Shown here in pieces: positions 1-5,771 of a stretch of DNA of 6,161 nucleotides. The stretch spans positions 1 through 6,161 of the forward strand of contig JAZNBF010000038.1 in NCBI GenBank assembly GCA_045586905.1, given 5' to 3'. The stretch comes from RGIG1828 sp045586905 (GTDB lineage Bacteria; Bacillota; Clostridia; UMGS1810). Position 1 is the first letter of the stretch, and each line of letters opens with the position of its first letter. The position numbers and the translations under genes were made by a program. The notes below the pieces were generated by a model. It ran no database searches, was not told the origin of the DNA, and saw only the letters and a list, made by a program, of their open reading frames with translations.

Positions 1-254
1 GGTATCTCGCAGAAAGGATCGATAACTGCAGTTGACGGATCGGGAATGAAGACCATATCGCTCTTTTCAACCACAGCATAGCCATAGTTTGATGCATCAA
101 AGCCTATACCGTTTTTGAGAGTTTTCTCAGAAAAGTTTTTGGCAGGGATGGTGACATGGCGATATTGACCGTTTATGTCGACCATTTTGAAATCTATCAT
201 TTTAATGTCATTTTCCTTGATGAGCTTGAGAATGTCTTTCACTGTTTTTTTCAT
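1..254 (-). CDS. glnA: Type I glutamine synthetase, N-terminal part (gene runs off left edge)
   Basis: Glutamine synthetase makes glutamine from glutamate, ammonia and ATP in the cytosol and is the main entry point for ammonia assimilation. Reading the minus strand from the ATG at 254-252 gives 84 residues starting MKKTVKDILKLIKENDIK, then the incomplete codon at the edge. This is the N-terminal beta-grasp domain. Visible landmarks are the DFKMVDINGQYRHVTIP strand pair (about residues 21-37), the FDASNYGYA loop (about 52-60, where E. coli GlnA has FDGSSIGGW) and SDMVFIPDPSTAVIDPF (about 65-81), which is close to the E. coli segment. The start is supported by an AAGGAGAAG ribosome binding site a few bases upstream. 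The C-terminal catalytic domain, including the adenylylation-site region, lies outside the window, so intactness and regulation of activity cannot be judged. It is transcribed divergently from the large enzyme gene, with its own promoter at 312-339. Confidence 0.92.
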   Translation of the reverse strand, partial: MKKTVKDILKLIKENDIKMIDFKMVDINGQYRHVTIPAKNFSEKTLKNGIGFDASNYGYAVVEKSDMVFIPDPSTAVIDPFCEI

Positions 255-311
255 AACTCTTCTCCTTTTGGTTTTGGATTTTGAAATATAAAAACAACAT
301 TATACATCTTA

Positions 312-339
312 ATTATACACTAAAATGGAAAAATGGCAA
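312..339 (-). promoter_or_regulatory. Sigma-A-type promoter of glnA
   Basis: On the minus strand a TTGCCA -35 box (339-334, five of six to consensus) is followed after 16 bases by a perfect TATAAT -10 box (317-312). Transcription would begin near 305, giving a leader of about 50 bases before the glnA start. A second TATAAT lies at 304-299 but has no matching -35 box. No canonical GlnR/TnrA site (TGTNAN7TNACA) was found by eye near this promoter, so the nitrogen control mechanism is not apparent. Confidence 0.65.
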
Positions 340-340
340 T

Positions 341-350
341 CCCTTTAGGG
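341..350. promoter_or_regulatory. Small dyad just upstream of the glnA -35 box
   Basis: CCCTTTAGGG is a short inverted repeat (CCC, four-base spacer TTTA, GGG) that lies next to the glnA -35 box at 334-339. Its position suits a regulator site, but it is only three or four base pairs per arm, so it may be chance. No known operator is recognised. Confidence 0.2.
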
Positions 351-429
351 AAAAAATGGCACAGCAATGCATCATTTTTGCATGAAAAAAGCATTTTTTG
401 TTCAAAAAAAGCTTGTTTCGTACAAAAAA
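351..429. other. Phased A/T tracts upstream of glnA promoter (probable curved DNA)
   Basis: Runs of five to seven A or T occur at 351-356, 375-379, 385-390, 394-399, 404-410 and 424-429. Tract centres from 377 onward are 9 to 20 bases apart in near multiples of the helical repeat (about 377, 387.5, 396.5, 407, 426.5). Such phasing is known to give intrinsic curvature. The tract at 351-356 also falls where an UP element would lie relative to the glnA promoter. Curvature and any effect on transcription are inferred. Confidence 0.4.
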
Positions 430-434
430 GTGAT

Positions 435-445
435 TGTTTCAAACA
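435..445. promoter_or_regulatory. TGTTTCAAACA palindrome in the divergent intergenic region
   Basis: This is a perfect 11-base palindrome centred on C440. A related sequence, TTGT-TTCGT-ACAA, lies just upstream at about 413-425. It sits about 100 bases upstream of the glnA promoter and 230 bases upstream of the enzyme promoter. Two TATAAT words follow at 458-463 and 469-474, each without a convincing -35 box. It could be an operator of a weak distal promoter, but nothing identifies the regulator. Confidence 0.2.
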
Positions 446-482
446 TTCATTATGGTTTATAATGGATATATAATGTAATAAA

Positions 483-501
483 GAGCTTGCAAAGAAAGCT
501 C
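483..501. repeat. Short hairpin, GAGCTT / AAGCTC
   Basis: The arms GAGCTT (483-488) and AAGCTC (496-501) pair perfectly around a seven-base loop. No T-run follows on either strand, so it does not look like an intrinsic terminator. It lies at the left border of a stretch holding several ATGAATTG words (503-510, 519-526, 562-569, and inverted at 631-638) and may belong to the same repeat-rich block. Confidence 0.3.
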
Positions 502-559
502 AATGAATTGCCTTTTGCATGAATTGAAATAAAAGATTTCATATTTTAAGCCTTGCATC

Positions 560-654
560 TCATGAATTGCACTAAAGAGCATTATAAAGACGCCCTGAGC
601 GGAGCGGGGAAGTGCCTCCCGAGTGCAATTCAATTCATGACAACGAAGTTGTCA
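560..654. repeat. Palindromic intergenic repeat (MITE/REP-like) with adjoining hairpin
   Basis: The left arm at 560-573 (TCATGAATTGCACT) is the inverse of the right arm at 622-640. The right arm carries one extra CAATT unit, and the inner nine bases AATTGCACT / AGTGCAATT pair perfectly. The 48-base interior is GC-rich, unlike the flanks, and has a CGGG/CCCG pairing around 604-621. Overlapping the right end is a second perfect hairpin, GACAAC-GAA-GTTGTC, at 639-653. It encodes no protein. I recall similar GAATTG-bordered and GACAACGAAGTTGTC hairpins between genes of gut Clostridia, but copy number cannot be seen here. It ends just upstream of the enzyme promoter. Confidence 0.55.
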
Positions 655-668
655 AATCATTAAACCTG

Positions 669-690
669 AGTGACATCTAAAATGTTCACT
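669..690. promoter_or_regulatory. Imperfect dyad overlapping the enzyme promoter (candidate operator)
   Basis: AGTGACAT (669-676) and ATGTTCACT (682-690) form an inverted repeat with one unpaired base and a short A-rich spacer. It covers the -35 box and part of the spacer of the promoter at 670-700, where a repressor would block polymerase. Genes for sugar-active enzymes in this group are often under LacI-, GntR- or AraC-type control. The sequence does not match a specific family operator that I can name. Confidence 0.35.
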
Positions 691-700
691 AAATTATAAT
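670..700 (+). promoter_or_regulatory. Promoter of the large enzyme gene
   Basis: A perfect TATAAT -10 box lies at 695-700. The best -35 match, GTGACA at 670-675 (five of six), is 19 bases away, which is longer than the usual 17. Such a spacing suggests a weak or activator-assisted promoter. The expected start near 707 would leave a leader of only about 20 bases carrying the AGGAGG site at 717-722. Confidence 0.5.
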
Positions 701-728
701 GCAGCAAAAAACAATCAGGAGGAAAAAT

Positions 729-3700
729 ATGAAGATGAATCCAAGCACTCATTACACTCCCACCGAAAACGGTTTTACCATCAGTGGAAGCTCAGAGCTT
801 TTTAACCGTTTGCTCTACGGCTCACACATGCATGACGACAAAGAGTCGAAATATGCAACACTTGCCAGTGATGTGCCCCTCTTTTTGGGTGCGGCAACAG
901 ACTGGTCGGTATATGACTGGTGCCTGCATGGAAAAAGAGGAACCCTCTTCAGTGGTCTGTGCGTAACTCCCGGTCAGAGAGTGGGAGGCTCGACAGAATC
1001 GTCTGAATCGGGCGCAAAATGGTTTCACAAATCAAACGATGTGCTCGCTACATTCAAAAACGGTTGGATGGAATATCAGCTTTCCGACACAGAGAGCCAT
1101 TTCCCCGATGTGTGGGTAAATATTGAAGCCTATCCTCTCCTTCCCGACGACGGATTTTTGGTGCACTATAAAATCAAGGCTGACCAGAGAGTAGTTTTCA
1201 CTATGGGCTTTGGTGGCATAACCGAATATATAGGCTACTTCCTCAAAGGTGACCCCGACGCACATTTTCACGCATCTGACTGTGCAAAAAATGTGATAGA
1301 GCTTGGCAAAAACCGTGCAGTAGTATCTCTTGAGGGCGAAGGCTCTATGCACATTGGCACAAGCTTTGCATCGGATTTTGCAATCGGTTCTGCAAAAGTG
1401 CTCGAGAATAGCTCTTCCGCAGCACTCTTCCTTGGCAGTGAGCCCGAAAATGACGACGATCAGGTGCTTAAAATCACCTCTCCCATCGACCAGGGCACAG
1501 AGCTCGACGGATATGTCGTTGCCATACACAACTCTGACGATGCAACACTTGACAAGTGGCTCACAATGGAAAACCCCGTTGACTACATAAAGCATCAGAT
1601 ATATAAAAAGCACATCTGCGTTGATGTAAGCTCTCCCGAAAACGAGCTCAACCAGACCATAGCGCCAAATGTTATTGCGCTCGATTCATCGTTCCACAAA
1701 AATTCATTCCACCACGGAAGCTTTGAATATCATTCACCCTTCCTTGGCTGGAGAGGCTGGTACGGTGCATCAATACTTGGCTGGGAAGACAAGGTTAATG
1801 CTGTGATGAGTGCACACATGGACCAGATGGTTAAAAAGGCAGACGGAGAAGAGAAAATATGGTTTGACGGTAAGGGCGCAAGAGAAGGTGACCCAAATGA
1901 CCCCTCACCATATCACAACCTCGAAAACTCCCACGGATATCTGCCATATTTCCTTGGTCTCACTCTTCCGTATTACAACATGCAGGAATGTGGCTTTGAT
2001 ATGATGCTCTACCATATCGAATGGTCGGGCAACATGAGCATTGCCGAAAAATATTTTGATGACATGTGTGTTCTTCTCGACTGGGAAGAAAGAATTTTTG
2101 ATCCCGACGGTGACGGACTTTATCAGAACTTTTTAAACACCTGGATATCTGACGGTCACTCCTACAACGGAGCAGGCTGTGCTCAGGCAAGCGCCTACAA
2201 TTACAGAGCAAACACGGTTATGGCAAAGATAGGCAAAAAGCTCGGGAAAAATGTGGAGGTGCTCCAAAAGAGAGCAGAAAAAATCAAAAAGGCAATGAAC
2301 GAAAAGCTGTGGCTGAAAGAAACAGGTGTTATGGCCGAATCGATTGACACAGTGGGCAACTGCCTCGTGCATCCATCCCCCGAGCTTTCCACACTCTATC
2401 TTGCAATGGACTGTGATGTGACAGACGATTTCCAAAACTACACAATGCTCAGATTCACCGAAAACTGTCTTAAAAATATTGAAACACCGGGAAGAGGCGG
2501 ACGTCTTGCATATTCGTCGAACTGGTACCCCAAAAAATATTCAACCTGCGGCATCTACCCGTCTGAAAACGCTCATCTTGCAATTATGTATTTTAAGCTC
2601 GGTCTCAAAGAAGAGGGCAAAAAAATCATCGATGCTCTTGTTGACTGCAACTACACAGGCAGAAACCCCGGCATGATTCGCCACGTGCAGAGTGCAATGG
2701 GCATAGGAGCCGGCTCTGTGGACTTTACCGATGTCACAAGCATGTATCTGCGCGCTGTCATCGAGGGGCTTTACGGTATAAGAATCAACTCGCTCGACAA
2801 CAAAATCACCATTGCGCCTCTCTTCCCTGAAAGTTGGAACAGTGCAAGCCTTACTTTAAAGGACCTTTCGCTCAACTACCACAGACGCGGCGATCAGGAA
2901 ATTTTTGAGGTGTTTACCGAAAGAAAAGAAAATAAATGCATCAGAGTGCCCATGGTATCTTCCAAGGTTGACGCAGTATTTATCGACGGTGAGCTTACAG
3001 ATTATGTAATCAAAGCCTCTCCGGCAGGCAGCTTCATTTTCGTTGAAACAGAAAAAGTTGGTCGTTTCCAGCTTCGAGTTATCCACGGCAAAGGAGAAAT
3101 TCCCACACTCAAATATGCGAAAGAAGTGCTCAGTGGCAACGAAATGGCATTCTCTACAAATTGCGGCGAAATACTCGGCTACTACGATGCATCGGGCACA
3201 CTGGAGAGCATTGAAGCAGTTGGCAACAAGATATATGCAAAAGATAAAAATTCCGAAGGCTATCACACATTCTTTATACATGTGAAAAAAGGACAGTATG
3301 ACGCATGGCTCCCTGCTGACTATGAAGTCATTAAAAAAGACAAAAAGATTGAGCCGCTCGCTCCCAAAGCCTTTGAGTGTGTGGACATTTCAGAGTTTTT
3401 CAACTGCGAAATGACAAAGGTACACGAGCAGGAATATCTGAGTCCGCGCCCTGAAGGCTATTCAATCGGTGTGTTTGCAAACGGACGCTATGCTTGGGAA
3501 TGGAACCATATTGGTCACAACGGTGTGCTTGTGGATGACTCAGCTCTCAGAAACTCAAAGGGCGTTATATACACACGCTCAGGGATTCCCTTCGCTACTC
3601 CCGAAAAAGGCGAAAACATTGCCTGTGTATCGGTCTGGGACAACTTCCCCACAGAGATGACAATACCTCTCGACATCTCAGGTCAGGAGCTTGCAATGCT

Positions 3701-3989
3701 TTTTGTATCCACAACAAATGCAATGCAGACAGCTGTGGAAAATGCACGCATAACAGTTACCTATGAAGACGGAAGCGAAGAGGTTAAGAGCCTTGTGTAT
3801 CCCGAAAACATTGATGACTGGATGGTGCCTGCTCTTCAGAAAGAAAACGAGAGCCTCTATTTCAGCAAATTCAACCATGCAACCGTGCAGAGAATCAGAC
3901 TCAAGCCCGACAAAAAGCTTAAAAATGTCAAGGTTGAAGCTGTTGCAAATGAGGTAATATTTGGTATTGTAGGTATAAGTATTGCTTAA
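729..3989 (+). CDS. Putative (alpha/alpha)6-barrel glycoside hydrolase, DUF4450-like, cytosolic
   Basis: This 1086-residue protein probably acts on a carbohydrate in the cytosol, but the substrate is unknown. The start at 729 is chosen over an in-frame ATG at 699 because AGGAGG lies six bases before 729, while 699 falls inside the -10 box. No signal peptide or membrane segment is visible. An N-terminal beta-rich domain holds FNRLLYGS (25-32), which resembles the N-terminus of DUF4450 proteins known from Bacteroides. From about residue 300 to 685 the pattern is that of an (alpha/alpha)6 barrel: GWRGWYG (340-346), FDGKGAREGDPNDPSPYHN (379-397), DPDGDGLYQN (458-467) leading into TWISDGHSYNGAG (471-483), and CGIYPSENAH (607-616). 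The DPDGDG loop followed by a small-residue helix recalls GH116/GH63-type enzymes. Candidate acidic residues are E386, D388, D475 and E613, none proven. A C-terminal beta-sandwich (about 790-1086) contains ENIACVSVWDNFPTEMTIPL (962-981). It is a monocistronic gene closed by a terminator. The hydrolase fold is fairly likely; the DUF4450 assignment is from memory. Confidence 0.72.
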   Translation: MKMNPSTHYTPTENGFTISGSSELFNRLLYGSHMHDDKESKYATLASDVPLFLGAATDWSVYDWCLHGKRGTLFSGLCVTPGQRVGGSTESSESGAKWFHKSNDVLATFKNGWMEYQLSDTESHFPDVWVNIEAYPLLPDDGFLVHYKIKADQRVVFTMGFGGITEYIGYFLKGDPDAHFHASDCAKNVIELGKNRAVVSLEGEGSMHIGTSFASDFAIGSAKVLENSSSAALFLGSEPENDDDQVLKITSPIDQGTELDGYVVAIHNSDDATLDKWLTMENPVDYIKHQIYKKHICVDVSSPENELNQTIAPNVIALDSSFHKNSFHHGSFEYHSPFLGWRGWYGASILGWEDKVNAVMSAHMDQMVKKADGEEKIWFDGKGAREGDPNDPSPYHNLENSHGYLPYFLGLTLPYYNMQECGFDMMLYHIEWSGNMSIAEKYFDDMCVLLDWEERIFDPDGDGLYQNFLNTWISDGHSYNGAGCAQASAYNYRANTVMAKIGKKLGKNVEVLQKRAEKIKKAMNEKLWLKETGVMAESIDTVGNCLVHPSPELSTLYLAMDCDVTDDFQNYTMLRFTENCLKNIETPGRGGRLAYSSNWYPKKYSTCGIYPSENAHLAIMYFKLGLKEEGKKIIDALVDCNYTGRNPGMIRHVQSAMGIGAGSVDFTDVTSMYLRAVIEGLYGIRINSLDNKITIAPLFPESWNSASLTLKDLSLNYHRRGDQEIFEVFTERKENKCIRVPMVSSKVDAVFIDGELTDYVIKASPAGSFIFVETEKVGRFQLRVIHGKGEIPTLKYAKEVLSGNEMAFSTNCGEILGYYDASGTLESIEAVGNKIYAKDKNSEGYHTFFIHVKKGQYDAWLPADYEVIKKDKKIEPLAPKAFECVDISEFFNCEMTKVHEQEYLSPRPEGYSIGVFANGRYAWEWNHIGHNGVLVDDSALRNSKGVIYTRSGIPFATPEKGENIACVSVWDNFPTEMTIPLDISGQELAMLFVSTTNAMQTAVENARITVTYEDGSEEVKSLVYPENIDDWMVPALQKENESLYFSKFNHATVQRIRLKPDKKLKNVKVEAVANEVIFGIVGISIA

Positions 3990-4002
3990 AAAATATATTA
4001 TT

Positions 4003-4041
4003 AAAAACCCCACTCGTGTGAAAAATGCGGTTGGGGTTTTT
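4003..4041 (+). terminator. Intrinsic terminator after the large enzyme gene
   Basis: AAAAACCCCA (4003-4012) pairs perfectly with TGGGGTTTTT (4032-4041), enclosing a 19-base loop. The stem ends in a T-run, as expected for a Rho-independent terminator, and begins 13 bases after the stop codon. It separates the enzyme gene from the PHP gene, whose promoter begins three bases later. Confidence 0.85.
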
Positions 4042-4043
4042 GC

Positions 4044-4072
4044 TTGACAAGCTTTGTCTTTTAAAATACAAT
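4044..4072 (+). promoter_or_regulatory. Near-consensus sigma-A promoter of the PHP gene
   Basis: A perfect TTGACA (4044-4049) is followed after 17 bases by TACAAT (4067-4072, five of six). This is the strongest promoter in the window. Transcription should start near 4079, leaving a leader of about 25 bases with the ribosome binding site. No operator-like dyad is visible, so expression may be constitutive. Confidence 0.8.
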
Positions 4073-4103
4073 ATAAACAATAAATTTTAGAAGGATGATT
4101 TTT

Positions 4104-4943
4104 ATGATTATAAAATCTGACTGGCACATACACAGTGAGTTTTCCTACGATGCATCGCTTCCGCTGGAGGAGATTGCAAAAAGGGCAAAGGAAAAGGGCA
4201 TAGAGACGCTCGGCATCACCGACCATGCAAATTTTAATGACAAAAAATTTCTCGGTGACCTTAATTCATCGGTAAATGCTGTAAAGGAATTTCAGAAAAC
4301 CCATCCTGAAATAATTTTGGGCGTTGAGCTTACTCCCATAGAAAAACCCGAGTTTGACTACATAAAAACACATGGCACAAGAGAAGGCTATATACCCCCC
4401 TCTCAGGACAGACCGTATGAGATAGAGCTTGCCGAGACAAAGGAAGAGCTTATGCGCCGAGGCGTCCGCTATGCGGTGGGTGCGGCACACTGGAGAGTTG
4501 ATGTGCCTTTTGCAAAAGGACTACCCGTAGATATGGATGCCATGATAAGAGAATGGTACCGTCAGCAGATGTGGCTTGCATGTGATGAAAGAGTCACCAT
4601 ACTCGGTCATCCCTGGTACAACGGCAAGGCTGTATGGTATGAGGATTTTTCGGTGATACCACGGTCAATGAATATGGATATAGCACATGCTCTCAAAGAA
4701 AACAAAAAATATGTTGAGTTTAACGAAGATATGATATGTTCGCCCAAAATGAGCGAAAAGTTCCAAAAACAATATGTCGAATTTATCAGAGAGCTTTTTG
4801 AAATGGGCATCCCCGTAACTTACGGCTCCGACTCTCACAAAGAATATGCCGGAAACTATTTTGCATCGGAAAAACTCCTTGCAGAAGCAGGCTTTAAAGA
4901 GGGAGATGTTTCTGATATCAGAGAAGAGGATTTCTGGATATGA
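4104..4943 (+). CDS. PHP-domain metal-dependent phosphoesterase (histidinol-phosphatase-like)
   Basis: This 279-residue cytosolic protein belongs to the PHP superfamily, whose stand-alone members hydrolyse phosphate esters such as histidinol phosphate or nucleotides using a trinuclear metal site. The full ligand set can be read in order: HIH (H8, H10), D16, DHANF (H41), GVELTP (E75), GAAHWR (H129), ILGHPWY (H169) and GSDSH (D243, H245). Length is in the usual range for HisK/YcdX-like members, so the enzyme should be active. The start at 4104 is preferred because AGAAGGA (4089-4095) is eight bases upstream. The in-frame ATG at 4095 overlaps that site and is unlikely. No his genes adjoin it, so histidinol phosphatase activity is not supported by context. 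A role in sugar-phosphate or nucleotide salvage is equally possible. Its own strong promoter argues against a shared operon with the preceding enzyme. Confidence 0.85.
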   Translation: MIIKSDWHIHSEFSYDASLPLEEIAKRAKEKGIETLGITDHANFNDKKFLGDLNSSVNAVKEFQKTHPEIILGVELTPIEKPEFDYIKTHGTREGYIPPSQDRPYEIELAETKEELMRRGVRYAVGAAHWRVDVPFAKGLPVDMDAMIREWYRQQMWLACDERVTILGHPWYNGKAVWYEDFSVIPRSMNMDIAHALKENKKYVEFNEDMICSPKMSEKFQKQYVEFIRELFEMGIPVTYGSDSHKEYAGNYFASEKLLAEAGFKEGDVSDIREEDFWI

Positions 4944-4977
4944 TTTGGCGATAATTGCCTGACAACAGATATGTTTT

Positions 4978-5005
4978 TTGTCCTGACTTGATTTTAAGTT
5001 ATAAA
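4978..5005 (+). promoter_or_regulatory. Possible promoter of the 196-residue orphan gene
   Basis: TTGTCC (4978-4983, four of six) precedes TATAAA (5000-5005, five of six) by 16 bases. Transcription would begin near 5012, about 27 bases before the start codon. The match is modest. No convincing terminator separates this gene from the PHP gene, so read-through from 4044-4072 is also possible. Confidence 0.35.
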
Positions 5006-5038
5006 GAGTGTCGGATTTTGTAGAAAGGAGATGTTAAT

Positions 5039-5629
5039 ATGGAAAAGTATATTTATGAAGATGTTACTGAATTAAAAACACCAGTTGGTTATTTCTTTGT
5101 TACTGATGGAAAGGTTAAAATTCCTTTTTCCATCAGAAAAAGCACATTTAATGTCCCCTATCAAATATATGACAATAATAATCAAGTGATTGACGAAATC
5201 AATATAGAAACAAATTATAATTTAGTAATAGATGTAAATAAGATCAAATTAGGATGTTATTATTATATAAGTTTTTCCGAAGGCACATTTTCTTTTGGTG
5301 GTTCAGATGAACATACAGAATCAATTGTTACGACTATAGAAAATTGGAGCATTGGAATAGGTGCATATAATCCAAATGATGATGAAGAAATAGAGCAAGC
5401 AACTTTGTACACTGGAAAAGATAAAGGATACATTCAATATCCTCCAGTATTTGATGAAACAAGATTTGTAAGATATACAGTTTCTTCAGCAAGCGAATCC
5501 TCAGGGGGATTTGAATTTAAATTATTGGATTACTCATATTCTGAAATTGTGTTTAATGTGGCATGGATAAAAAATGATACTTATGACAAAGACACATACG
5601 AAGATGCACTCGATTTTTGGCTTACATAA
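5039..5629 (+). CDS. Hypothetical acidic 196-residue protein, unrecognised
   Basis: I do not recognise this protein. It is preceded by AGAAAGGAG (5022-5030) eight bases before the ATG, which supports real translation. It has no signal peptide, no membrane segment and one cysteine (C73). It is strongly acidic, with 33 Asp/Glu against 15 Lys/Arg, and has an acidic patch NPNDDEEIEQ at 111-120. Alternating hydrophobic and polar residues, with many Tyr, Phe and Ile, suggest a mostly beta fold. The C-terminus, DKDTYEDALDFWLT (183-196), may form a short helix. Two sampled 60-base stretches of the gene are only 27% and 20% G+C, against 45% for a sampled stretch of the large enzyme gene. Leucine is mainly TTA/TTG rather than CTC/CTT. 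This fits recent acquisition together with the next gene. A small soluble partner such as an immunity protein is conceivable but has no motif support. Confidence 0.7.
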   Translation: MEKYIYEDVTELKTPVGYFFVTDGKVKIPFSIRKSTFNVPYQIYDNNNQVIDEINIETNYNLVIDVNKIKLGCYYYISFSEGTFSFGGSDEHTESIVTTIENWSIGIGAYNPNDDEEIEQATLYTGKDKGYIQYPPVFDETRFVRYTVSSASESSGGFEFKLLDYSYSEIVFNVAWIKNDTYDKDTYEDALDFWLT

Positions 5630-5668
5630 TTTTTGTTCTATCTTGACACGAACCTGATGCTAATAAGT

Positions 5669-5698
5669 TTGGCATCTATATTATACAGTCTTTATAAA
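5669..5698 (+). promoter_or_regulatory. Probable promoter of the P-loop kinase gene
   Basis: TTGGCA (5669-5674, five of six) precedes TATAAA (5693-5698, five of six) with an 18-base spacer. The transcript would start near 5705 and contain the double hairpin at 5722-5756 in its 5' leader before the start codon at 5772. A TTGACA at 5643-5648 has no -10 box at suitable spacing. Confidence 0.5.
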
Positions 5699-5716
5699 CT
5701 TTGATATACAAGGGAC

Positions 5717-5767
5717 AAAAGCCTTCCTCTTGAGGGGAAGGGGGACCGCTTGCGGTGGATGAGGTGG
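5717..5767 (+). repeat. Double-hairpin dispersed repeat ending in a ribosome binding site
   Basis: The first hairpin pairs CCTTCCTC (5722-5729) with GGGGAAGG (5734-5741) around TTGA. The second pairs ACCGC (5745-5749) with GCGGT (5752-5756) around TT. The element ends GGATGAGGTGG and is far more GC-rich than the surrounding DNA. From memory, units of the form GCCTTCC...GGGGAAGG, a variable hairpin, then GGATGAGGTG are very common between genes of Faecalibacterium, Ruminococcus and relatives. That cannot be confirmed from one copy. Its last bases, AGGTGG at 5762-5767, are four bases upstream of the next ATG and seem to act as its Shine-Dalgarno sequence. Confidence 0.65.
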
Positions 5768-5771
5768 AAAG

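Noticed and set aside
434..474. Plus-strand promoter using TATAAT at 458-463 or 469-474
   Set aside because: The -35 candidates match only about half of the consensus, and a transcript would have a 250-base leader through several hairpins.
503..532. Nine-codon open frame beginning ATGAATTGC in the intergenic region
   Set aside because: It has no ribosome binding site and consists of repeat words.
699..728. In-frame ATG at 699 as the start of the large enzyme, adding ten residues
   Set aside because: It overlaps the -10 box at 695-700 and has no ribosome binding site, whereas the ATG at 729 has AGGAGG at ideal distance.
1032..1613. Long minus-strand open frame (193 codons) inside the enzyme gene
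   Set aside because: It lies wholly opposite a strongly supported gene, has no ribosome binding site that I can see, and its Cys/Val-rich product resembles a frame shadow.
4095..4103. ATG at 4095 as the PHP start
   Set aside because: It overlaps the Shine-Dalgarno sequence AGAAGGA; the ATG at 4104 has correct spacing.
3678..4226. Minus-strand open frame (182 codons) across the enzyme/PHP junction
   Set aside because: It crosses a terminator and promoter on the other strand and overlaps two real genes; its product resembles no protein.
4961..4982. Hairpin GACAA/TTGTC after the PHP gene as a terminator
   Set aside because: The stem is only five weak base pairs and the T-run lies inside the hairpin, not after it.
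5656..5676. GATGC/GCATC hairpin after the orphan gene as a terminator
   Set aside because: It has a five-base stem with an 11-base loop and no T-run following.
5717..5767. Riboswitch or attenuator in the kinase leader
   Set aside because: The two adjacent simple hairpins match a dispersed repeat pattern, with no conserved riboswitch core or competing terminator visible.
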